DNA of 57,879 bases from Denitrificimonas halotolerans (GCF_034259425.1 NZ_JAXIVU010000016.1:1-57879); one strand, 5' to 3'. Numbered from the stretch's first letter, positions 9,229 to 17,340 are shown. The notes: a model not told the origin generated them from the sequence alone. Numbers and translations: made by a program.

Positions 9229-10590
9229 ATGGCTAAAGAAACCGAAATAAAGTTGCGCGTCAGCCCTGCAATGCTTGCTAAGCTGCGCGAGCACACGCTT
9301 TTAGCCAAGCGTTGTGTGGGCCAATGGCAGACCCGAGAGCTACTGAATCGGTATTACGATACAGCTGATTTTGCTTTAGCGCATGGTCAGGTAGCGCTAA
9401 GAATTCGTCGGGATGGCGAACAATTGATTCAAACTTTGAAGAGTAAAGGGGCAAGTGTTGCAGGGTTGTCTGAGCGTAATGAGTGGGACTGGTACCTGAA
9501 AAGTGATCAATTGGTGCTCGAATATTTAGATGACAATTGCTGGCCTAATAGTTTAAATGCGCTCGATAAAGGGCAATTACAGGTTGTTTTTAGTACAGAT
9601 TTTAAACGTCAATTTGCAGAGTTGCGTTGGGTACGTCATGGTGTTGAGACTGTTGTTGAGGTGGCGCTAGATCATGGTTTGGTTATCGCTAACGAGCAAC
9701 AGGAAGAAATCTGTGAAATGGAGTTGGAGTTACGTCAAGGTGAGCCCACTGCATTATTAGAACTAGCTTTAGAATTGGCCGCAGATGTTCCATTAATGCC
9801 CTGTGATATCAGTAAAGCAGAGCGTGGTTACCGTTTATTTGATGCAACCAGCTATAGCGTTAATGCTGAGTCAGCATCTTTGGCTGCAGGTATGTCTCTG
9901 GATGATAGTTTAGGTGCTATTGCTTGGCAGCTATTAGGTAACAGTCAGCGATTGGCGGAGCAATATCGTTTTAATGGTCACTGGAAGCTTTTTGAGCAAT
10001 GGTTGCATCAACTCATTAGCTTGCGCGCTTTATTAGCGAGTTTAGGGCAGGCCGCCCCCCGTTCTTCAAGCAGTGCTTTACGCACGCAGCTGGATGAATT
10101 AATTCATGATTGGCGCGAACTAGCTTTGACCGGTTCAGAGGACCAAGCGATACGGGAAGCCAATCCAGAGCGATTTCTTTCTGAGTTAAATAACACGCGT
10201 TGGGGTGTTTTTTCCTTGCAGATGGCATTGTGGTTGCAAGGTAAATTATGGAAGAAAAACCGCACAGTACGGGGTGCGCGGCAAGGTGGGGTAGCACTGG
10301 AAAAGTGGGTGCTGCAGTTTTTAAAGGATGAAACACAAGCATTACAGGTGCATCGTTATATGCGCCAGCCGGAGGATTTAGTTGAGCAAGTGCCGCGTTT
10401 GGAGCGTGTGTTGGTTTGGTTGCAGGTGGCGCGTCACTTGATTGAATTGGTGGATAGTGATCGTTTATTTGGCAGTTTACGTGAGCTGCATGCTTTAGCA
10501 TTACAGCCGATTACTGACGATGTGCTAGACATGCGTCGTGAAAGCTTAGGTTCGATACTGATGTTGAATGCCTGGAAACAGTTGCGTTAA
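9229..10590 (+). CDS. CYTH-CHAD domain inorganic triphosphatase (YgiF-like)
   Basis: A 453-residue protein with an N-terminal CYTH domain (about 1-200) and a C-terminal CHAD domain (about 225-453). The CYTH hallmark ExExK is present as E4, E6 and K8 in KETEIKLRV, and basic and acidic residues expected to line the triphosphate tunnel follow (for example ALRIRRDG). The family hydrolyses inorganic triphosphate; CHAD domains bind polyphosphate. Divergent from the DUF47/pit pair, so three adjacent genes relate to phosphate or polyphosphate. ATG at 9229 follows TTGAGAATGAG, which offers a GAG-type ribosome site. Family assignment is strong; the physiological substrate is inferred from E. coli YgiF. 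Confidence 0.9.
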   Translation: MAKETEIKLRVSPAMLAKLREHTLLAKRCVGQWQTRELLNRYYDTADFALAHGQVALRIRRDGEQLIQTLKSKGASVAGLSERNEWDWYLKSDQLVLEYLDDNCWPNSLNALDKGQLQVVFSTDFKRQFAELRWVRHGVETVVEVALDHGLVIANEQQEEICEMELELRQGEPTALLELALELAADVPLMPCDISKAERGYRLFDATSYSVNAESASLAAGMSLDDSLGAIAWQLLGNSQRLAEQYRFNGHWKLFEQWLHQLISLRALLASLGQAAPRSSSSALRTQLDELIHDWRELALTGSEDQAIREANPERFLSELNNTRWGVFSLQMALWLQGKLWKKNRTVRGARQGGVALEKWVLQFLKDETQALQVHRYMRQPEDLVEQVPRLERVLVWLQVARHLIELVDSDRLFGSLRELHALALQPITDDVLDMRRESLGSILMLNAWKQLR

Positions 10591-10605
10591 ACGCAGATAA
10601 AAAGT

Positions 10606-10634
10606 GCATGATGTGCTGTTAGAGGCCATCATGC
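10606..10634. other. Hairpin downstream of CYTH-CHAD gene
   Basis: Perfect 8-bp inverted repeat GCATGATG (10606-10613) and CATCATGC (10627-10634) with a 13-nt loop, 15 bp after the CYTH-CHAD stop and 53 bp before the NRDE gene. Only a weak T-rich stretch follows. It may be a weak terminator or an mRNA-end stabiliser. Confidence 0.4.
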
Positions 10635-10687
10635 AGCGTTTGTAATGATCCGATACAGGTCATCAATCACTGATTTTTGAGTAGTTT

Positions 10688-11467
10688 ATGTGTTTATTAG
10701 TTTTTGCTTGGCGACCCAAGCATCCTCAGCCCTTATTAGTGCTGGCTAATCGTGACGAAAATCACGGGCGTCCAACTGCACCGCTGGCACAGTGGATTGG
10801 TCAGCCAGAAATCTATGCTGGACGCGATCTTGAAGCAGGTGGAACTTGGCTGGGTGTGAGTCAAAACGGGCGATTTGCTACTTTAACTAATATTCGTGAC
10901 CTGACTTTGCCTGTCGGCGAACAATCTCGTGGTGCGTTAGTCACTGATTTTTTAGCTTCAGAGCAGACGCCTCGAGTTTATTTAAATAAGGTTGCGAGCA
11001 AAGCTGATCAATATTCTGGCTTTAATTTGCTTGTTGCTGATTTAGAGTCGGTTTGGTATTTAAACTCGAGGGAAGCACGACCTGTTCGTCTAACTGATGG
11101 CATTTATGCCTTGTGTAATGGCAGTTTAGATACTCCTTGGCCTAAATTAGTGCGTTTGCGCAGTGCATTTTCAGAGCGGTTAGATGCATCTGATCAAAGT
11201 TTGTTTGAGTTGATGCAGGATGAGCAGCGTGCGGCTGATGATCAGCTGCCTGATACGGGGGTTGGTTTAACGATGGAGCGCATGTTATCTAGTATTTTTA
11301 TTCGTGGTGAGCGGTATGGTACTCGGGCCACCAGTTTGCTGCGTCGTTTCGCTGATGGCAGTACTACACTGGTTGAGCGCAGTTATGGAGTAAATGGGGA
11401 GTTTATTGGATTGCAGCAGATTGAGTTAGCAGGCTTATCAAAACCGCGTAAGACCTCGTACTTTTAG
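10688..11467 (+). CDS. NRDE family protein (TANGO2-like), C-terminus extended by an IS end
   Basis: A 259-residue protein starting with MCLLVFAWRPKHPQ; the family-naming NRDE tetrad follows in LVLANRDENHGRP (about residues 22-25). NRDE/TANGO2 proteins are N-terminal-nucleophile-like with Cys2; eukaryotic relatives are linked to haem and lipid handling, while the bacterial role is not established. The last nine residues (SKPRKTSYF) and the TAG stop are encoded by the left end of tnpB element B, which begins at 11439. Joining the left flank TTAT to the right flank after 12649 gives TTA TAG, so the ancestral protein probably ended ...IELAGL. ATG 10688 follows TTTTTGAGTAGTTT, a weak ribosome site. 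Confidence 0.88.
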   Translation: MCLLVFAWRPKHPQPLLVLANRDENHGRPTAPLAQWIGQPEIYAGRDLEAGGTWLGVSQNGRFATLTNIRDLTLPVGEQSRGALVTDFLASEQTPRVYLNKVASKADQYSGFNLLVADLESVWYLNSREARPVRLTDGIYALCNGSLDTPWPKLVRLRSAFSERLDASDQSLFELMQDEQRAADDQLPDTGVGLTMERMLSSIFIRGERYGTRATSLLRRFADGSTTLVERSYGVNGEFIGLQQIELAGLSKPRKTSYF

Positions 11468-11567
11468 TGCAGGGATGGATAGCGAGGGCTGCGTAAGCAG
11501 CCCCTTAACCCCTTAATAGGTTGCTAAAGTCTTTGCAGTATAGGTTGGTACTGGTACTGTATACAGC

Positions 11568-12632
11568 ATGGTAAGGCACACCAAAACATTAACAGTCCGA
11601 GTACGAGACAGGCATGTGCCCTTGCTAAACCGCATGGCTCGAAGCGTCAATTTTGTCTGGAATTTTGTTAATGAATTAAGCCGCCGCTCGATTAAGGAGC
11701 GTGGTGTGTTTTTGTCTGCTTTTGATATGCATCCCTACACAAAGGGCACAGGTAAAGAGCTTGGGCTGCACAGCCAAACCTTACAGTGCATCGCGGGTGA
11801 GTATGTCACACGCAGCAAGCAGTTTAAGAAGGTGCGGTTGAACTGGCGCAAATCAGGCGGTGTACGCCGCTCACTGGGCTGGATACCCGTCAATACAGGT
11901 GCAGCTCAATGGAAAAATGGATAGGTCTACCATAATGGCCACTACTTTAAGGTGTGGGACAGTTACGGCCTGAACCAATATAAATTCCGCTCTGGTAGCT
12001 TCAACGAAGATGCCCGTGGCCGCTGGTACTTCAATGTTGTGGTTGATGTGGAGGTCGAGCCAACCAAAGGCCAAGACAGCATCGGCATTGACCTGGGTTT
12101 GACCGACACTGCCACCTGCTCGGATGGCATAAAACTGGAAGCGGGTCGCTTCTATCGTGGCCTTGAGGAAAAACTGGCCATAGCGCAACGAGCCAGAAAT
12201 AAAACCCAAGTCAAAACCATTCATGCGAAAATCGCTAACCGTAGAAAAGATGCCCTGCACAAGTTCAGCCGCACGCTGGTCAACCGCTGCGGTGAAATCT
12301 ATGTGGGCAACGTCAGTAGTTTAAAGCTCGTTAAAACTACGATGGCCAAGTCAGTGTTGGATGCTGGTTGGGGTCAATTAAAAACAATGCTGGACTATAA
12401 ATGCGCTCACGCAGGCATTGTTTTTAAGGAAATTGACGAGGCATACATCACCCAAACCTGTTCGGATTGTGGCTGTTTGCCCGAGTCGAGGCCGAAAGGT
12501 ATCGCAGGACTTGGAATAAGAGAATGGACGTGCAGTGGGTGTGGTGTCACCCACGATCGCGATATCAACGCGGTACGTAACATTCTCGCGGCCGGGCATG
12601 GTCGTCTAGCAGTAGGAATCTCCGTCCTTTAA
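11568..12632 (+). pseudogene. tnpB: TnpB (IS605 OrfB) with one in-frame amber codon, copy B
   Basis: A 354-codon tnpB frame broken only by TAG at 11922-11924; copy C has CAG at the equivalent site (AAGCGGGCAGGTC), so this is a point nonsense mutation. TnpB proteins are RNA-guided DNA nucleases related to Cas12 that help transposons persist. Visible parts: N-terminal wedge/HTH region, RuvC-I GIDLG (about 12082-12096), zinc finger CSDCG and CSGCG, and RuvC-III DRDINAVRNI. The position usually holding the RuvC-II Glu reads VGNVSS, so the canonical Glu seems absent. Translation might restart at an ATG near 11952, giving a fragment that still carries RuvC-I. More likely a recently dead gene. Confidence 0.85.
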
Positions 12633-12649
12633 GCCGGGGAGGATGTCAA
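12420..12649 (+). ncRNA. Putative omega RNA (TnpB guide RNA) scaffold at the element right end
   Basis: In characterised IS200/IS605 elements the guide RNA is processed from the tnpB mRNA 3' end; its scaffold stops at the right end and the guide is the adjoining flank. The last roughly 150-230 bp of copy B are the part conserved in copies A, C and D and recognisable in E. They end in a GC-rich hairpin and GAGGATGTCAA. The 5' boundary given is arbitrary. Expression and structure are inferred, not shown. Confidence 0.35.
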
Positions 12650-12675
12650 AGTGCTTCAGCTCTATAAACTTAAAA

Positions 12676-14955
12676 CTAGGTTTGTACGCTAGAGACTGGG
12701 TTGAGGACTTTATTTAAGCCGAGCTCATCAAGTGCTGCATTTAGAGTGCTGTGAATCACTTTTGGAGTGTTTATGGTCACGACCTTTTCCAGTAGTTGTT
12801 GAGCATGCTGTAAGGTCATTTTGCGCAATAGCCACTTCACTTTGGGTAGATGAGTTGAGTTCATAGACAAGCTATCAAACCCCATTGCCAACAAGAGCAC
12901 TGCTGCAACAGGGTCGCCGGCCATTTCTCCGCAAATACTGACTTTTTTACCCTCAGTGTGAGCTGCTGCTACAACATCTTGTAGGGCCATTAAAACTGCA
13001 GGGTGTAGATAGTCATATAAATCTGCTACTCGAGCATTGTTACGGTCAACTGCGAGTAAGTATTGAGTTAAGTCGTTAGAACCAACAGACAAAAAGTCAG
13101 CAATTCGAGCTAGCTCTCGCGCTTGATAGACCGCAGAGGGAACCTCAATCATGACGCCAATTTGTGGCATTTGCACATCGATCCCTTCATTGGTGAGCTC
13201 ATGCCAGGCGCGTTGAATTAATTGTTGAGCATCTTCTAACTCGTCTACACCTGAAATCATAGGTAATAAAATGCTGAGATTATTTAAGCCCGCACTGGCT
13301 TTAATCATGGCGCGTACTTGTACAGAGAAGATCTCTGGATGATCAAGGGTGACTCGGATACCACGCCAGCCCAAGTAAGGGTTGGTTTCTTTAATAGGAA
13401 AATAACTGAGAGGTTTGTCCCCACCAATGTCTAACGTACGCATGGTGACAGGTAAAGGGTGGAAAGCTTCCAGTTGTTGGCGGTACATTTCCACTTGCTC
13501 GCTTTCACTGGGAAAGCGTGAGGTTCCCATAAAAGCGACTTCTGAGCGATATAAACCGACGCCTTCTGCTCCACGCTGTTGTGCCCGTTGAACATCGGCT
13601 AGTAAACCTGTATTAACCCAGAGGGGAAGCTGATGACCATCCAAAGTTTCGCAGGGTAAGCTTCTTAAACTGTCGAGATCGCGAGTGATGAGGCGATCTT
13701 CTTCTATGACTTCTGCATATTGTTGGCGCAGCAACGCACTTGGGTTGGTAAAGACGTCACCATGATAGCCATCAAGGATAAGTTCAATGCCATCTAAACG
13801 GGTATAAGGTAAATCAACGGCTGCTACGACCGTAGGAATACCCATGGCGCGCGCTAAAATAGCAACATGGGAATTGCGCGAGCCTAGTACAGAAACCAAT
13901 CCTACGAGCTTGTCAGGTGGAACTTCACCGAGCATAGCAGGTGAGAGTTCTTCGCTCACTAAAATGGTATTGTCCGGATAGACTAGAGTTTGTTGATGTG
14001 CCTGTTGTAAGTGTGACAAGAGGCGGCGGCCAAGGTCTTTGACATCGGATGCCCGCTCACGTAAGTAGTCATCATCCATATGCTCAAAGCGTTGTACATG
14101 TTCACTGACAACTTGGCGTAAAGCGCCTTGTGCCCATTGCCCTTTGCGAATCACGCGGTTGACATCACCGGCAAGCGCAGAAGGTTCGAGCATCATCAGG
14201 TACACGTCAAACAAGGCTCGCTCTTGGGGGCGTAGCTGAGTTGAGAGGCGTTCAGAGAGTTTACGGATATCGTTACGTACTGATTCCAGAGCGGCATCAA
14301 AGAGTCTTAACTGGTTAGAAATATCAGAAACGGTTTTATCGGGAACAACATCGAGGTCAGCGATCGGTAAGACAACCACTGCCGTACCTAAAGCAGCTCC
14401 TGGGGCACCAGGTACACCAATAAAGCGCGCCTCTTGAATACCTTTACCACGTTTACCTAAGCCGCGAATAGAGCCTGTGGCTTCAGCATGGGCAATCACT
14501 CCAGAGAGTTGTGCACTCATGGTGACGAGGAAAGCCTCGTCACCTTCATCAAACTGACGACGTTCTTTTTGTTGCACCACTAAAACACCAACCACCTGAC
14601 GGTGATGAATAATGGGCGTGCCTAAAAATGAGGCGTAACGTTCTTCCCCTGTTTCTGGAAAATAGCGAAAGCGCGGGTGACTCATGGCATCTTCAAGGAT
14701 TAGTGTCTCGGCGCGACTCCCAACTAAGCCCACTAAACCTTCATGGGGTGGCATGCTGACCTTGCCTACAGCTCGTTTTTTCAGTCCATCGGTTGCGCGC
14801 AATACATAGCGATCACGGTCTGCCTCATAGAGGTACACTGAACAGACATGACTGTTCATAGCAGCTCGCACTTGTTTAACAATGATCGTTAGTGCCGCTG
14901 GTAAATCCTTAGCAACGTTCACTTCTTGGGAAATGATACGCAGCATGTTGAGCAT
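12676..14955 (-). CDS. ptsP: Phosphoenolpyruvate-protein phosphotransferase PtsP (EI-Ntr)
   Basis: PtsP passes phosphate from PEP to NPr in the nitrogen-related PTS, which signals nitrogen and carbon status and affects potassium transport, polymer storage and virulence in pseudomonads. An N-terminal GAF domain (about 1-160) precedes the EI domains. The phosphorylated His is H363 in GSRNSHVAILAR, and the PEP-site Cys is C675 in SICGEMAG. I chose ATG 14955 (MLNMLRIISQEVN...) because it matches Pseudomonas PtsP, giving 759 residues; an in-frame TTG at 14985 would add ten. rppH lies directly upstream on the same strand, an ancient proteobacterial pair. The 3' end is 26 bp from tnpB element B. Confidence 0.95.
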   Translation of the reverse strand: MLNMLRIISQEVNVAKDLPAALTIIVKQVRAAMNSHVCSVYLYEADRDRYVLRATDGLKKRAVGKVSMPPHEGLVGLVGSRAETLILEDAMSHPRFRYFPETGEERYASFLGTPIIHHRQVVGVLVVQQKERRQFDEGDEAFLVTMSAQLSGVIAHAEATGSIRGLGKRGKGIQEARFIGVPGAPGAALGTAVVVLPIADLDVVPDKTVSDISNQLRLFDAALESVRNDIRKLSERLSTQLRPQERALFDVYLMMLEPSALAGDVNRVIRKGQWAQGALRQVVSEHVQRFEHMDDDYLRERASDVKDLGRRLLSHLQQAHQQTLVYPDNTILVSEELSPAMLGEVPPDKLVGLVSVLGSRNSHVAILARAMGIPTVVAAVDLPYTRLDGIELILDGYHGDVFTNPSALLRQQYAEVIEEDRLITRDLDSLRSLPCETLDGHQLPLWVNTGLLADVQRAQQRGAEGVGLYRSEVAFMGTSRFPSESEQVEMYRQQLEAFHPLPVTMRTLDIGGDKPLSYFPIKETNPYLGWRGIRVTLDHPEIFSVQVRAMIKASAGLNNLSILLPMISGVDELEDAQQLIQRAWHELTNEGIDVQMPQIGVMIEVPSAVYQARELARIADFLSVGSNDLTQYLLAVDRNNARVADLYDYLHPAVLMALQDVVAAAHTEGKKVSICGEMAGDPVAAVLLLAMGFDSLSMNSTHLPKVKWLLRKMTLQHAQQLLEKVVTINTPKVIHSTLNAALDELGLNKVLNPVSSVQT

Positions 14956-14992
14956 GCTGCTATCTGTGCGAGTTGAGTCTGACAACTTGGGG

Positions 14993-15472
14993 TTAGTCTC
15001 GAGTAGGGAGTTGATAAACCAGCTCTTTTAAAGCCCGCCGATAGACGTCACGTTTAAAGGCAACGACTTGTCCTAAAGGGTACCAGTAACTGACCCAACG
15101 CCAACTATCAAATTCAGGTTTGTCGGTCAGGTCCACACGTACTTGTTCATCATTGCTGCGTAAGCGCAATAAAAACCACTTTTGTTTTTGACCTATACAT
15201 AAAGGTTGACTGTGTGTGCGCACTAAACGTTGGGGTAGACGATAACGTAACCAACCTCGTGTACAGGCTAATATATCGACATCTTGTTCTTGTAGGCCGA
15301 TCTCTTCATGTAATTCCCGAAAGAGTGCTTCTTCGGTGCTTTCATTGGGATTAATCCCACCTTGCGGAAACTGCCATGCGTCTTGGTTTACGCGTCGTGC
15401 CCAAAGTACTTGTCCGTGGTCGTTGGTCAAAATGATGCCGACGTTCGGACGAAACCCATCTGAATCAATCAT
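14993..15472 (-). CDS. rppH: RNA pyrophosphohydrolase
   Basis: This 159-residue Nudix enzyme removes pyrophosphate from mRNA 5' ends, opening them to RNase E decay. The N-terminus MIDSDGFRPNVGII is the family signature. The Nudix box runs from G38 to L60 with the metal-binding REL-x-EE core (R52, E53, E56, E57). Start ATG 15472 is favoured by the family alignment and by AAGGA seven bases upstream; the open frame extends upstream to 15520 without support. ptsP starts about 37 bp downstream on the same strand, so the two are likely one operon. The divergent HAD gene begins 150 bp away. Confidence 0.95.
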   Translation of the reverse strand: MIDSDGFRPNVGIILTNDHGQVLWARRVNQDAWQFPQGGINPNESTEEALFRELHEEIGLQEQDVDILACTRGWLRYRLPQRLVRTHSQPLCIGQKQKWFLLRLRSNDEQVRVDLTDKPEFDSWRWVSYWYPLGQVVAFKRDVYRRALKELVYQLPTRD

Positions 15473-15621
15473 GTCCGCATCCTTTAAGTAAATTAATTGC
15501 TTATATCTCCATTGTTCCATAAAGCGAGTTAAGGCGGCAACGCGCTTTATAACTTGAATGGGCAGCCATCAATAAAATCGTTATGCTTATTACTCTTTTA
15601 TCATTGATTAAGGTAGCTGCC

Positions 15622-16278
15622 GTGCGTTTGGCCATTTTTGATTTGGATAACACCTTATTAGCCGGTGACAGTGATCACCTTTGGGGCGAGTATTTATGTG
15701 CGCAAGGTTTGGTGGATGTGGAAGCCTATAGGGCTAAAAATGATCAGTTTTATCAAGATTATTTATCTGGACAGCTAGATGTCATTGCTTACCAGAATTT
15801 TTGCCAAGAAGTTTTGGGGCGTACTGATAAAGAGATGTTGTCTCAATGGCATGCTGATTTTATGCGTGATTACATTGAGCCGATTATTTTACCTAAAGGT
15901 GAAAAACTATTGGCTAAGCATCGTGCTGCAGGTGATCTGGTGATGATTATTACGGCTACTAACCGTTTTATTACTGGACCTATTGCACAGCGTTTGGGTG
16001 TGGAGCATTTAATTGCCACTGAGTGTGGTATGCAGGATGGCCAATACACCGGTGAGCTGGTCAATGTGCCAAGTTTCCAGGAGGGTAAAATCACCCGTTT
16101 AAATGCCTGGCTGGCTGAACATCAAGCGACTTTAGTGGACAGTTATTTTTACAGTGATTCGCACAATGATTTGCCATTATTAGAACAGGTCACGCATCCA
16201 GTGGCAGTCGATCCAGATGATACTTTGCGTGAGTTAGCTGAGCAGCGCGGATGGAAGGTGTTGAGTTTGCGCGATTGA
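15622..16278 (+). CDS. HAD-IB family phosphatase (SerB-like)
   Basis: A 218-residue haloacid-dehalogenase hydrolase. Motif I is DLDNT (nucleophile D7, acid D9), with a Ser/Thr motif II in MIITATNRF and the acidic motif in YSDSHNDLPLLE near the C-terminus. This HAD-IB subgroup is annotated as phosphoserine-phosphatase-like or histidinol-phosphatase-like; the substrate cannot be decided from sequence. GTG at 15622 was chosen because the family starts at (M)RLAIFDLDNT and an AAGG ribosome site lies eight bases upstream; an ATG at 15583 would add 13 hydrophobic residues. It is divergent from rppH/ptsP, a neighbourhood I recall from Pseudomonas. Confidence 0.88.
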   Translation: MRLAIFDLDNTLLAGDSDHLWGEYLCAQGLVDVEAYRAKNDQFYQDYLSGQLDVIAYQNFCQEVLGRTDKEMLSQWHADFMRDYIEPIILPKGEKLLAKHRAAGDLVMIITATNRFITGPIAQRLGVEHLIATECGMQDGQYTGELVNVPSFQEGKITRLNAWLAEHQATLVDSYFYSDSHNDLPLLEQVTHPVAVDPDDTLRELAEQRGWKVLSLRD

Positions 16279-16365
16279 TAGTTGCTGTTATGGCAGCAGT
16301 TGCTTGCTGAAAAATAATCTATAATAATATATTGTATTTAGGTTCATTTAATTAAGAGGCAGCTT

Positions 16366-16920
16366 ATGACTCGTATACAAAATTTAATCAGTGGTGTGGT
16401 GCTATCCCTTGCCGTGTTTTCTGTGCAGGCAGTTGAATTAGCCATCAGCGCTGAAGATGCTTACGCTAAAACGCAGCAGACTGAACAGCCTGTATTGTTA
16501 GTGGACGTGCGTGATCCAGTAGAAATTATGTTTGTTGGTTTTACTGACGCAGTTGACGTGAATATTCCATTTATGTTGGTTGACCGTAGCCAGTGGAATG
16601 CTGAACGTAATATTTTCCCAATAAAGCGTAACCCAGAGTTTGTTGAGCAGATTAAAGCAGAGCTGGCCAAGCGTGGTTTAGATGAAAACACTGAAGTGAT
16701 CACCATGTGCCGTTCTGGCAGTGAGCGTGGCGAGCCCAGTGCCAAAGTGTTGCGTGAAGCGGGTTTAGTCAATGCACGCTTTGTGGTGAATGGCTTCCAG
16801 GGTGATGCACTGAGTGAAGGCCCACAAGCAGGTATGCGCTTGAAAAACGGCTGGCAGAATTCTGGCTTACCTTGGAGTCGCAGCTTAAATGGCGATAAAA
16901 TCTATCGCTTAGATCGTTAA
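16366..16920 (+). CDS. Periplasmic rhodanese-like sulfurtransferase
   Basis: A 184-residue secreted single-domain rhodanese. Residues 1-22 form a signal peptide ending in SVQA. Active Cys115 sits in the loop CRSGSER, which follows the rhodanese C-x4-R pattern. Such proteins transfer sulfane sulfur or act in redox or cyanide/thiosulfate metabolism; the partner is unknown. AAGAGG is seven bases before ATG 16366, and an AT-rich stretch with TATAAT (about 16320) precedes it, consistent with its own promoter. It stands alone between the HAD gene and the DAHP-synthase leader. Confidence 0.85.
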   Translation: MTRIQNLISGVVLSLAVFSVQAVELAISAEDAYAKTQQTEQPVLLVDVRDPVEIMFVGFTDAVDVNIPFMLVDRSQWNAERNIFPIKRNPEFVEQIKAELAKRGLDENTEVITMCRSGSERGEPSAKVLREAGLVNARFVVNGFQGDALSEGPQAGMRLKNGWQNSGLPWSRSLNGDKIYRLDR

Positions 16921-16978
16921 GTCTGCTTGCACTCGTTATACGCATGCAGTATGTTGAATGCATCTTTTGGAGAAAGTT

Positions 16979-17110
16979 ATGTTGAAACGCACACAAACTA
17001 AGCTTGCTATGCTTCCACAATTTACTGTGGGGCTTAACTCTGTGCGAGTACTTAACAACTCTGTTGCATATGACTTTTATGGGTATTGGTATAGCCAAGG
17101 GCTCGCCTGA
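16979..17110 (+). CDS. Candidate aromatic leader peptide upstream of DAHP synthase
   Basis: A 43-codon ORF with a strong ribosome site (GGAG at 16969-16972, six bases before ATG). Residues 31-38 read Y-D-F-Y-G-Y-W-Y: four Tyr, one Phe and one Trp in eight codons. A GC-rich hairpin with a UUCG loop (17121-17144) and an intrinsic terminator (17161-17195) follow, then the DAHP synthase gene at 17380, which encodes the first enzyme of aromatic biosynthesis. This is the layout of a translation-coupled attenuator, in which ribosome stalling at scarce aminoacyl-tRNA prevents termination. At 43 residues it is longer than classical leader peptides. Inference from layout; no family match claimed. Confidence 0.65.
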   Translation: MLKRTQTKLAMLPQFTVGLNSVRVLNNSVAYDFYGYWYSQGLA

Positions 17111-17120
17111 TACCTATGCA

Positions 17121-17144
17121 GGCGGGCCGTTTCGACGGGTCGCC
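17121..17144 (+). promoter_or_regulatory. Leader hairpin (candidate pause or antiterminator element)
   Basis: GGCG (17121-17124) pairs with CGCC (17141-17144) and CCGT pairs with ACGG around a TTCG tetraloop, with a 2x2 internal loop. It begins 11 bases after the leader-peptide stop and 17 bases before the terminator stem, where a pause hairpin would sit in an attenuator. I could not establish by eye a convincing alternative pairing with the terminator arm. Confidence 0.5.
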
Positions 17145-17160
17145 TACCACTGTTTTATAT

Positions 17161-17195
17161 AAACCCCGGTTGGCTTCCCACCCGGGTTTTTTTTA
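17161..17195 (+). terminator. Intrinsic terminator in the DAHP synthase leader
   Basis: AAACCC (17161-17166) pairs with GGGTTT (17184-17189), extended inward by two more pairs after one mismatch, and is followed by eight T residues (17187-17194). It separates the leader peptide from the DAHP synthase gene, so it fits an attenuator. Confidence 0.75.
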
Positions 17196-17235
17196 TTTTT
17201 AAATTTTGATTATGAATTATTTAGAGGACATGGAA

Positions 17236-17340
17236 ATGGCAATGTATGCAGTTTATCCAGAGCGTTTTGATGATTTAAGTTGGCGATTTAGTAATCACAA
17301 GCTTGCACTAACCCATTGTTTAAGACGACTTACTCGATAA
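17236..17340 (+). CDS. Small hypothetical ORF between attenuator and DAHP synthase
   Basis: A 34-codon ORF (MAMYAVYPERFDDLSWRF... ending LRRLTR) preceded by AGAGGAC with good spacing to ATG 17236; in-frame ATGs at 17212 and 17230 could also serve. It ends 39 bp before the DAHP synthase start. It is aromatic-containing (two Tyr, two Phe, one Trp) and basic at the C-terminus. I do not recognise it. It could be a real small protein cotranscribed with the synthase, a second regulatory peptide, or chance. A ribosome site and clean frame are the only support. Confidence 0.35.
   Translation: MAMYAVYPERFDDLSWRFSNHKLALTHCLRRLTR

Larger units (their letters stand above)
11439..12649 (+). mobile_element. 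IS200/IS605-type tnpB element, copy B (full length)
   Basis: 1211-bp element between TTAT (11435-11438) and the terminal TCAA (12646-12649). The left end carries the hairpin GGCTGC-GTAA-GCAGCC (around 11487-11502). The right end carries GAAT immediately before a GC-rich hairpin (about 12620-12640) and then GGATGTCAA. Hairpin ends, GAAT guide tetranucleotide and TCAA terminus match the architecture described for IS608-type single-strand transposition. It encodes only tnpB, interrupted by one stop codon; tnpA is missing. It is the longest of five related copies in the window and serves as reference for reading the others. Confidence 0.88.

Noticed and set aside
10016..10501. 161-codon minus-strand ORF opposite the CHAD domain
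   Set aside because: Antisense shadow of a well-supported gene; its composition reflects the complementary strand.
11871..12260. Antisense ORF within tnpB copy B
   Set aside because: Shadow ORF opposite the tnpB coding frame; related shadows recur in other copies only because the DNA is homologous.
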